Shown here: in pieces, positions 45,301 through 54,847 of the stretch | Layout of the letters: every line of letters starts with the position of its first letter | How positions within the stretch are numbered: the stretch's first letter is position 1 | Source of the DNA: Solicoccozyma terricola | Taxonomy: Eukaryota > Basidiomycota > Tremellomycetes > Filobasidiales > Piskurozymaceae | Assembly: GCA_001600875.1 (NCBI GenBank) | Contig: BCLD01000018.1 | Coordinates: forward strand, 272,084-336,083 | Length of the DNA: 64,000 bases | Direction: 5' to 3' | Translations under genes and position numbers: made by a program | Notes under the pieces: generated by a model | Database searches by the model: none | Seen by the model: only the letters and a program-made list of their open reading frames with translations | Told to the model about the DNA's origin: nothing

Positions 45301-48300
45301 CTTTGCGCGAACAGATCTCCCTCCGACGGTGGTGTCATTTGCAGCACGGACCAATGTACACTCTCTGGACCACCGTCTGTCGGTGCAGCCAGACAGAGTT
45401 GTCGCCATTGCGACTTATCCAGCCCTCGACGGTCACGACTGCATCGCATATCTATCCATCCGCATTCTCCGCATACTTGGAGCCTCGCCTCATTTTGGCT
45501 CAACATACGTGGCTGGTGGAATTCAGACGCGAGGCAACCGACTTGCGCACTTTATCTTCTCGTCGACCGAGTCTTGGGTTATTCGTGCCGGCTTTATCGG
45601 TCGTATTGAAGCTGCCCCAGCCGTCCCATCTGGACCACACGAGGTTGTAGAAAGCACTGATCGGCTAATGGAGAGCGACAACTGGCAAGAACTGGATTCC
45701 CTTCCTCTGGATTGGCTGATACACTCTTCCATTCTCGATTTGCTGATCGAACAGACCGCTTCTGTAGACTCTGGGCCATCTTTTGCTCACTATCTCCTCG
45801 GCTACTACTCGGAAGGTGACAGGTTCAGCAGCAGACTTGCCGGACCGAGGGAATCGATGGCCCCTCGAACATGCTTACACATCCTGGTTAGCCAGCTTGC
45901 GGAAGGTTTACCGCGGGCAGATGTCGTCGAAGACTGGGAGGACGGTTCATCGTACTTTGTGGATAGTGATCCCTATCTCGCTCACAAGACACTTTTGGTT
46001 GTATATCAGCTCGCTACTCAACCCGCAACCACCATCCCTACCCTCAAATATCTCCGAAGCAACGAGGATTACGTCTATCGACTGCTCAGGTACATGCGGC
46101 CGCAACCAGCTGAACGGCGTCATGGTGATTTTTCATGGGGCGAGCTGCAGTACGCCGATGGTCTGGAAATGCAGACGACCGCGGATTCCTTGATATCGTC
46201 TATGCGGTATCATTCGGTGGCTCTCGAGTTGGCAGCTCTCGAATTGCATACGGTCCGTGCAAACAGCAAGGATGCCATTCACATTGTCAAAGCCTTCTTG
46301 GAAGAAAGTTCAATCACCGACAATGACGGCGAACGTGCTCGCCCGGATACGCAGGATCAGAGTGTTTCCTTGGCCACGGAATGCCTACTTCGTTGTCGTC
46401 TACATTGGCAGGACATACGTGAGGTCAACATCCAACCTCGTTTCTTCTCAGAGATTGATTGGGCGGCTCACCGGATCACTGACGCCAATGGGCTCAGCGT
46501 CTTCAACGTGCCTGGATTGAGGAGAGCGATGGTACTCGAGGAGGAGCGTCTCCATATGACGGTGAAAATCCCGCAAGATGACAATGCACAAATACACGTC
46601 GAACGCGACCACATCCTTCAGTCTCTCGCCGCCAAGAACGATGCCACCTACATCGCAGCCGCATCTGCGTCTCTGCTGAGCGGCTGGGCTCAGCTGTTGG
46701 ATGTCATCCTGCAAAAATCCTTCGATGCCGTCCCTGCGGACAACCAGCAACCAGTTCTCCTCGACTTGTTGCGAGGCAGTTGCCGATGGTTGCTTTTAGG
46801 AGAAGAGTCTGTGATTTTCCAGCGTACTCTCTGTCAGGAAGTTCTCTCCTTAGTGTCAACTCTCGTCGAAGTGGTTGTTTCGCAATCAGTTGCCTCTTCC
46901 GGCCCACCCACCAAGCAATTAGTAGAACTTCTTCAAGACATCGTTACCGCGACATCAACCCAAGCGGATGAACTCGCTAGGGGATACCTGCACGTCAGCA
47001 TGATCAAGCTAGTAGACCTGGCTGTGAACTTGCAGTTTACTGACCTTGGAGCGTCCGACGTGCCTGAAACTTCCTCCACACTGGCATCTGAGATGACCAG
47101 TCTGATCATTCAGCAACGTCACAAGATCATATCCGACGTTTGTAGGGACGCGTTCGGCGGATTCGAGGTCTGGAAGACGGTTTCATATACCCTCCTGAAC
47201 AGCTTGGTACACCTCACAAGATTCACTCACGATCAGAAGCTGGTATCTCAACTCCTCAGCGACGGTTTCGTTCTTAACATGGTGCGCACGATACCGGTCA
47301 GCGATCTTGAACTTCGCGATGCGCTACAGGTCGACCCAGGTGAATGTCGCGCTTCAGACGTTGCTGTGGTATACTGACAGTGATCATCAACCCCTATGCA
47401 GAGGGTCTTGATCCTATATACGCCCTCGAAGCCAAATTCTCCTTGTTGCAAGCCATAGCCCAAAGCAAGCTTGGGGCTGACAAGCTTGTCAGTGAAGGAC
47501 TCTTTGAAGTGCTAGGCAAATGTACTTTTATCGGTGCCCGCCCAGACGGCGAAGAAGCTATTGCAGGTACGTGTTCCATACCGCAGTATTAATAGATTCT
47601 TGGTTGCTAACTGCCCATCCTTGGGCTACTTAGACCCCGGAGCCTATGTACCATGTCCTTTAGAACGGTACTTCCAAATCCTCCTGCCTGTCCTTCGATT
47701 GTGCGCGTCTGTCATGGTTCACGGTGACAGTAATGCCAGCAAGCGAGTGAGTGTTTGTAAAGCAGGCATCCTCTTGTCGCTAACCCGCTTCGAAATGTCA
47801 CCAAAGGCTCTATCCGGATTTTTTAGTGCGCACCGCGACGTGTTGCTTCTGTTCTTGCGGGAGCGGCCTACATACCTCTTCATTGGCTCCGTCGAGATCC
47901 TACAACTTCTTGTCGTCATGGTCCATCGCATCCAAGTCAACGTGTCTGCTGCTGAAAGGGTCAGTACCAGGCCGTTGAGAGAAGAATCGTGCTTCAGAGC
48001 TGATTCTTTAGTCATCATCAGGCTTCCTCTGACGGCTTCAGAGGGTTCCAAGCTGCCGTGGAATCGCTTGGAGCCAAATTCCTTACCGACCAGTGGGAGC
48101 AATTCATCCGGCCGCTCTCCATGGAAGAGACACAAGCGTTCAATGGCAGCGCAGCCAACGGTATGCCCTTCTTCATAGTCGCGAGAAGGCTCGAGCTGAC
48201 CATTCGATGATACTGCGCAAAGGCAAACCCGACCCGGACGCTTTCGTCCGGATGGCTACTACTGCTGTTGATTCTTTAAGAGAATGGATACTGCTCTACT

Positions 48301-49229
48301 TTGTCGTCACGACTAAACCTGGCAGTGAGTGAATGTTCCACCATTGTCCTGAAAATGAGAAATTGACCCGATTGTTTGGATCCCGCAGAGGATGGGGCTA
48401 TCGATCCTGTGTTTGCTTGTGGATCTGAAAGCAGCTCTAAATGGCGCCAGAAGGGAGCAGGTGGGCGAGCTAACCTTTCTTAGATTATATCCTAGCTGAC
48501 GAGCGCTTTTCCTTCCAGTTTCGTTGCCCCTGCTTTCGCAAGTAGGGGACTTGCTCACCCGGCAGGTGGATATCCTGTTGACCAACTTCTACGATTACGA
48601 GGACATGTCGATGAAACTGTCCGACGACCGTCATCTGTCAGCAGCCCAAATAGACGAGGTACGTAACGCGCGCAAGTTACATGGACGTTGCTAATCAGCA
48701 CGCTTCAGATCATTGCCACGGAGCTTCCTGTTGATGCACCCTCTCTAAGCCTTGGAGCCAGAAAGACCATAGCGCAGGCAGCGATCGCACGAATGCGCGA
48801 GGGAGCCAGGCTCGATCTCGTTGACACGCTGAGTGAGGCATGGCGCTCGCAAGATGAGACGGAATGACTGACTGGTAAGGCCCTTCGCAGATTCTGTGGA
48901 GAAGATCCTCGTTCTTGTCGACAGGCATCTCCGCTTCTATCGAACCCAACGCGACACAAAAGACTTTGGTTACGGGTACACTACTGTTATTCAGTCGCAC
49001 CAGAGGACCGCTGAACAGAATGACTGTGACGAAGTGGTTCAAACGCTGGGTCCCACATTGGAGCAGCTTGAAGAGATTGATTTCGTAAGCCGAGACCTTT
49101 GTGTTGCATCATCGCTTCCTGACGCAGTCGTGACTTTCGCAGGAGGACGCCGTGTTCCACGAGAACGGGAAAGGGATGCAACGTATCCTGCTTGGGCTCG
49201 TCAAGAGGATAGCGGCCGGATCGGCTTGA
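42314..49229 (+). CDS. NUP192: Nucleoporin Nup192 (NUP205 family)
   Basis: About 2020 aa from 15 exons: 42314-42518, 42584-43175, 43241-43298, 43366-43437, 43514-47339, 47381-47566, 47634-47746, 47807-47959, 48022-48160, 48223-48324, 48389-48460, 48519-48658, 48709-48832, 48891-49084, 49143-49229. It is a large alpha-solenoid of the inner ring of the nuclear pore. Size, all-helical composition and segments such as GPERFEQIIALSDYLHLSEYLC, LKKEQRLIMRILHFRA, LLDKKLVDSMMETVIDSGVF and ALIYNLLYAISQGPEGARSL support the family. Short introns are packed in the 3' third, while exon 5 alone encodes 1275 codons. In the exon 10/11/12 region, the only joins that keep the frame into SLPLLSQVGDLLTRQ are the ones listed. 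The intron between exons 7 and 8 contains no in-frame stop, so its retention would be silent to frame. Confidence 0.92.
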
Positions 49230-49412
49230 TGTGGAGCGGTAGACATACTGCCAACGAGAGACGGCAACTTATGACATGTAACGAGGATCATATGATCATA
49301 AGCATTAGCAATATACAATCACTATCTAGGAAAGACAACGACGCCCGGGGGGAGGGGGGGGGGGTAACAACGTAAAACATCCTCATGGATCTGTCCTCTG
49401 GGGCGGCTCTGC

Positions 49413-52193
49413 CTAAGACTGCCACTGCTGCCGGCTGCCTTTCGGTCGATAATCCCCAACAGATGGCGCACGCATGGGTACTCGGTTGTCAGGGTGATTG
49501 TCATTGGAGTATTGCCGGGACTGAGAGCGGACAGCGCCAGTACTCTCATATGGTGCTTCTAGAGGGAGTCTACTCTGTTGATCTGACATATAATAGTCGG
49601 GTGCGAGGCCGTTGCCGGAAATGGAAGAGCCATCGCCAGACGACACGCCAGATGATGGACGTCGTGTTTCTAGTGATTCCGCTGGTGGTGTATATATTTG
49701 GCGAGCTACATTCGGTCGATGTATGCTGTTGTGGGAAGCTTGTGCAAAGGGTGAAGGCGTTGCATATGCCGGCTGCCTCGGTAGATCAGTTTGGGTGTCG
49801 AACGAGTCGTGGTATGCGGTGGGAGGATACGGGCCGGCGAACTGCACAGAAGCATACGAAGCCAGATTGCTGTCTGAATAGGACATGCCAAGGGGGGCTT
49901 CTCCGGCGATAAGATTGGTTGAGCTACTTACGCGAATAGCTTGATCAGCTACCCAGAGTCTTGCGTTTCAAAACAAGTAACATACCTTCCATATGGCTCT
50001 TGGGAATACGAGCTGCCATATAAACTTTGCTGTCCCGCAAATGTGTCGACAGAGCGGCCGGTGTTATGACGTGAGTACATTGGATAGCCAGGTACACCTC
50101 CTTCGTAGGGCATCGTCGGAGGAGCTAGAAAATGTGCCAAAGCGACCTCAGCTTGGATCATTTGACTGTGCGTCAGTTTCTACTCACGCATCCCCTGATA
50201 GTTGGGCATCGTGTCGGCTGGCGGCCAAGCGTCGTATTTTTCGTAGCTCCATGCGCTGTTTAATGATCGGTCGCTCTTGCTACGACTAGGAGCGCGAGTT
50301 CCAGACCTTGTCTTCATCTGCATGTCATCATCCAGGTGATCAAAAGCGACTGTGGGGAGGGTAGGCTGAGCGATGGCGGAGACAAGCTCGCCCTTTTTGT
50401 TCCGGATTTGATCGCCTTGTGCGAGTTTCTTCTCGATTGCGATGTTCTCTGCGACGCGTTGGCGCTGTTTGCGTCGGATGAGTTCCGCGATACGCTGGAG
50501 CAGAAGATGATGATTTCAGCGCATATTCTCAATAACGTGATGTATATGAAGCCAGGATCTCACCTTGTCAATCTTATGGCAGCAGTATTCCTGAACACGA
50601 CGCCGGGGGAAATCCAACATTTCTTCAACAGGCGTGATCACTGGGGGAATCGTCACCCCGACTCACCTTCAGGTTACCTTGAATATAACAAAGTAAAGGG
50701 ATATAGAAGACACCCGCGGCTATGAGCAGTACCATACTGCACGCAAAGATCAACAGGGTAGCGAGCATGGCCAGCAAGAGGAGTAAGACAGAGATCGAGT
50801 TGTCCCAGTACGCTGGAAGGTTGTTTGTTTGGAACCCGTTGGCTTTGGCGAACGAGTAGAGAATGAGTGCATTGATCGATTGGCGTGGACCGTCTGCGAG
50901 AATGAGTCGTTTCCAGTCTATCCGTGTGACCGGGGGGTTTGAGATCAGTGTCTAAGAGGGAGGGAGGGATGCTATGCGGGGTAAGAAGGCGAGGTACGGA
51001 CCTTTGAATTGGAAGAAGACGAAGAAGGCGAAATCATCTTTTTTCTTGGTCGAATTGTTTATTTGACAGAAGAAGCAGAAATTATCGTATGATTCTGGAT
51101 GTCGAATAAAGGAGAGGGGTGTTTTTTGGTATCAGCGGCTTTGCCACTTGTGTGGTACGGCACGATCGATATACCACTCACTGAACGAGTAGTAGTCATT
51201 GGCCATGACATTTGTGAATGCGGAAGAGATATCCCGGGACTTGATGACTTGTCTTGTCTTGTAAGTTTCGTATGCGAGCTGCGACAGCGCCGTTCGATGG
51301 GGCATCAGTATGTGCTCTGGGGGTTTTTTCACTCTTTTAATTGCGAAAACATCATCCGAAAACGACTCACCAACAAGAAACTAAAGATGATGCAACCTAC
51401 GAATATCCATTTCGCCGTATTGAAAGGAATCTTGATAACGCAGGTATCCGTGCATTTCTGTTGAATCGAGTTTGTCCAGTGGTCGGTTGCAAGCATGGTC
51501 ACCGCCGTGAAGATATCAAGACAGTAGACAACGAATGATTTGAGTAGGAGGATGTAGATCCCAACGTAGCTGTGGGGTGGGAGGTTAGAAATGTAAGTGT
51601 CGAGTTGTCGCTGATGGCATGGTAGTACCAGGGGGAAACTAACCGAAGCCTGATTGAAAAGCTATTCGTATGGAATTCACGAGTATTGACAAAGTCGAAC
51701 TGAATGAGGAAATTTTAATGACGAAGAGTCAGTAAAGAGTTATTGTTATAGCATTTATTCCCAAGTCTTGGCTTCTAGTCGGTGGGTGAAGATGATCTGA
51801 CAGCGGTCACCAGGAGGGCATTACACTGGGACTACCATCCTTCGGATCTGGCATGAGTTGTTCCTTCTGGTGTCTCACATTCTCCTATAGCTCCCACCAC
51901 TTGCAAATTGTAGCTCGCTATGCTCGCAAGCAGAGACTTGCTCTCTAAATTCGCGGTGTAGACAACGGTGTTCGCTCCGCGAAGGGATGAGTGCTCGCTT
52001 CGCTCGCAAGACGAGGGAAGAGCGCAGTGCTCGCTAAGCTCGCAAGACGAGTGACTCTTCGCTCCGCTCAGGGACACAACAGCTCGCGTCGCTCGCAGAG
52101 TACTCCCCGCCAGTGGCAGGATCACCCTCCAGCTTAAACACTCGCCTTGTGATCCAATACGACCTCCCTTTTCCATCTCGCTTGACAGCACAT
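49413..52193 (-). CDS. KCH1: KCH-family fungal potassium channel
   Basis: About 557 aa from ten exons: 52193-52146, 51699-51644, 51569-51371, 51278-51182, 51094-51002, 50917-50667, 50590-50564, 50494-50188, 50124-49986, 49869-49413. KCH proteins carry low-affinity potassium influx at the plasma membrane and support calcium responses in yeasts. Family hallmarks are the N terminus MCCQARWKREVVLDHKFDFV (exons 1-2), RYVGIYILLLKSFVVYCLDIF, IPFNTAKWIFVGCIIFSFLL, KDWKRLILADGPRQSINAL and a double hydrophobic segment (LLLLLAMLATLLIFACSMVL). The GVFYIPLLCYIQGNLKEYCCHKIDKRI stretch spans a 27-nt exon. The long C-terminal tail is disordered and Ser/Tyr/Pro-rich. Intron 1 is 446 nt, begins with GC instead of GT, and holds a repeat array. 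The last exon's acceptor was chosen for the frame with family-like composition. Confidence 0.88.
51911..52098 (-). repeat. Degenerate GCGAGC-type tandem array in KCH intron 1
   Basis: About seven units of 25-36 nt on the sense (minus) strand with cores GCGAGCGACGCGAGC, GCGAGCTTAGCGAGC, GCGAGCGAAGCGAGC and GCGAGCATAGCGAGC, interleaved with CGCGGAGCGAA-type units. The array begins roughly 47 nt after the donor. Same orientation relative to transcription, similar length and same mix of unit types as the CAB2 array. Confidence 0.8.
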
Positions 52194-53114
52194 GGTGGCT
52201 TGATGTTGGGTAGTTGTGAATGCACAGCTTGATTTGGATATTGATGATGAAGATTGATGTCGAGCAAAAGTGAAAGAAAAGGCGTTCAAGGTCGGTCGAG
52301 GGATGTCCTTGATCTGGAGAGTGTCGTTGAGTGTTGTGTTGGTCGTCGTCGTGAGGATGTTCCTCTGTATGCTGTCAATTGTTGAATCCCGTTGGAAATG
52401 ATGATATTCCGTGTTTTCGTTCAGCGACCAGCGCTTGTTTGTATAAAATGAGAACGCTGCGTATTGAAAGGATTGTGGGTTGCCGGGGGAGCTAGTAGAT
52501 GATGGCGAGCAGGATGGCAATGGCGTCGGTGGTGGTGGTGGAAATATATTCAAGTGGTGAGGTGACCACCTTGTCCTTCGTCGCCGTCGTCTCCGTCGGA
52601 GGGAAGGGCTGTTGATGTTTCGCGCTCGAACCCCGCGGGGGGGGGGGACAACGGAGGGGAGGGGGGACGCGAGGGATCCGCGGTGTGGGGTGCAGGGGGT
52701 GGGTGGCGGTGGCGGTGGCGAGGCAGGTGGATCACGTGCAGTGCCACGTCACACCCTCCCCCAACCCCCTCCGTTATCGCCGATGCCCCGACGCCCCTCA
52801 CCCAAGCGCATCCCCCGCCTGCGTCTGTCACCCCACCGTTCGCGCTTACGGTCCCGCCCAACTGCCCTCTCAACCCTGCCCGCCCTGGACATTCTTCCTC
52901 CTACTCGAGCCCGCCCATCGTCCTCTCGCTGTCTCGACGTTCAATCCAAAACACATCAGGTAGGGAAGTAAAAGACATCGATTCAGTGAGTGGGATGATC
53001 AACGGGAACATGCTGGGGTGTCGCATCGGACAGCTGACCGTGTCCCGTCCTTGATACTCCTCCTTTACCCGTGTTGTTCTACCTCGAATCGCCGTTCTCA
53101 ACGTTCATCTAGAC
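52194..53114. promoter_or_regulatory. Divergent promoter region of KCH and RPL2
   Basis: 920 nt upstream of both genes. It contains CACGTG at 52733-52738, a G/C-rich low-complexity core (52630-52720) that is open on both strands without family-like protein, and pyrimidine-rich sequence (52860-52930) of the kind found ahead of ribosomal protein genes. No TATA-like box obvious. Confidence 0.5.
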
Positions 53115-54226
53115 ATGGGTGTGAGTAGAAATGGAAATTTTCAAATACACCAACACGCACACACACACACACACACTCTCCCTTGCTAACATCCTCTACC
53201 TGTCCTTCTTTAACCCCCCGCCCGCCCCTCACAGCGAGTCATCCGCAACCAGAGAAAGTCCGGTGGTATCTTCAAGGCCCACACCCACAACCGAAAGAAC
53301 CCAGCTCGTCTCCGTCCTCTCGACTTTGCCGAGCGAAACGGTTACATCCGTGGTATCGTAAAGGACATCATCCACGACACTGGACGTGGTGCGCCACTCG
53401 CCACCGTCGTCTTCCGTGACCCATACCGCTACAAGCTCAAGACTGAGACTTTTGTCGCTACCGAGGGTCTCTCCACCGGTTCCTTCATCTACTGTGGAAA
53501 GAAGGCCACCCTCAACATCGGAAACGTCCTCCCCATCGCACAATGCCCAGAGGGTACCATCGTCTGCAACATCGAGGAAAAGACTGGTGACCGTGGAGCG
53601 CTCGCCAGGACTTCCGGAAACTACGCTACCGTCATCGGTCACACTTCCGAGGGTGACATCAAGACCAGGATCAGGCTGCCATCAGGTGCAAAGAAGACCG
53701 TATCAGGTCACGCCAGGGCAACCGTTGGTATCGTCGCCGGTGGTGGAAGGATCGACAAGCCATTGTTGAAGGCTGGTAGGGCGTTCTTCAAGGCCAAGGC
53801 CAAGAGGAACAACTGGCCAAAGACTCGTGGTGTGGCCATGGTGAGTAGGAGAGGCAAATGTGCGGGGCGGGGGATATGAGTACCCGTGAACTGACCAAGT
53901 CTTGTTTTTCTCCTCTTTACAGAACCCGGTTGACCGTGCGTTTCTTTTTCAACAATTAGATGCCCTCACGCATGATCGCTTCAATGCTAACGAACCCTCT
54001 TTTTTACAGATCCTCACGGAGGTGGTAACCACCAGCATATCGGTAAGGCTTCCACCATCAGCCGATTCGCTTCAGCTGGTCAAAAGGCTGGTCTTATTGC
54101 GTGCGTAATTCCCGTTCATACTTTCCTTGCTATATTTTCCCATCACTCACACGGACTTTCCCACTACACAGTGCCAGACGTACTGGTCTTCTGCGCGGTA
54201 CCCAGACCGTCAAGGACTCTGCTTGA
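53115..54226 (+). CDS. RPL2: 60S ribosomal protein uL2 (Rpl2/L8)
   Basis: 256 aa from exons 53115-53120, 53235-53840, 53923-53935, 54010-54100 and 54172-54226. uL2 sits at the peptidyl-transferase centre. The sequence is near-universal: [70 protein letters not shown], and [17 protein letters not shown] with the conserved HPHGGG loop. The first coding exon is only ATGGGT; exon 3 is 13 nt. The conserved GKASTISRF reads straight through a GTAAGG that mimics a donor, which is not used. Introns in the extreme 5' end are typical of ribosomal protein genes in fungi and may help expression. Confidence 0.97.
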
Positions 54227-54847
54227 GCGGCGTGAGATTTCGGTCTTGCATCGCTGTCGTCGATCCTTTTCTTATCCGATCGTACATCAACCAAGATTTG
54301 GCCAAACTCTTTTCCAATCATCTTTACACTGCATACATACACCTTTCCCTCGTATGGGATTCCTTTCTTTCCGGTGTGCGGGTGGTGGAAGGAGCTGGTC
54401 TGTGTTTGTTTTGCCGATCGTGAGGTTGGGGATTGTAGGCTTGGAGACGAGACTTTATGATCATTGTTTATTCGGGAGAAATGGCTGAGTCCCGAGGGCC
54501 CGGACGGACGATGATGGTGCTATGATGGTGCTCAAGGGGTGGGGTGCATACCCCTTCCGTCGCCCGTTGCCCTGTCTGCCTTGCCGAGCCGAGCCGCCGT
54601 CTGGCGATCTTGCGCCGCTTCAAGTGGAGGTGAGGTGGATGGATTCACGATCGAAAGCACCACTGCCGACGTTGGATTTTCCCCCGATGCCAAGGAGCGC
54701 AGTGAGACCATCCAAGGCGGCCGTGCCAGGTCGCATCCTCAACGACGAGCCGAGCAGCCGACGAGCTCGCAGGATGCTGCATACATATCTACTCGAATAT
54801 CTGCTCTGGTGAGAGCGGGACCACGATCGGCATTCTTCCACTCGAGC
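54227..54847. other. Intergenic between RPL2 and the ABC transporter
   Basis: 620 nt: RPL2 3' flank and promoter/leader of the transporter. Contains a short direct repeat of GATGGTGCT (54512-54532). A frame open from 54539 into the transporter lacks an ATG until 54848. Confidence 0.5.

Noticed and set aside
48361..48480. Alternative NUP192 reading LCLLVDLKAALNGARREQ
   Set aside because: Attractive sequence, but it cannot be joined to the next exon without a stop; the other frame joins at standard sites on both sides.
52550..52971. Frames open on both strands upstream of RPL2
   Set aside because: G/C-rich low complexity explains the lack of stops; neither looks like protein.
54539..54847. 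N-terminal extension of the ABCA protein
   Set aside because: Open frame but without ATG, and low-complexity; treated as leader.
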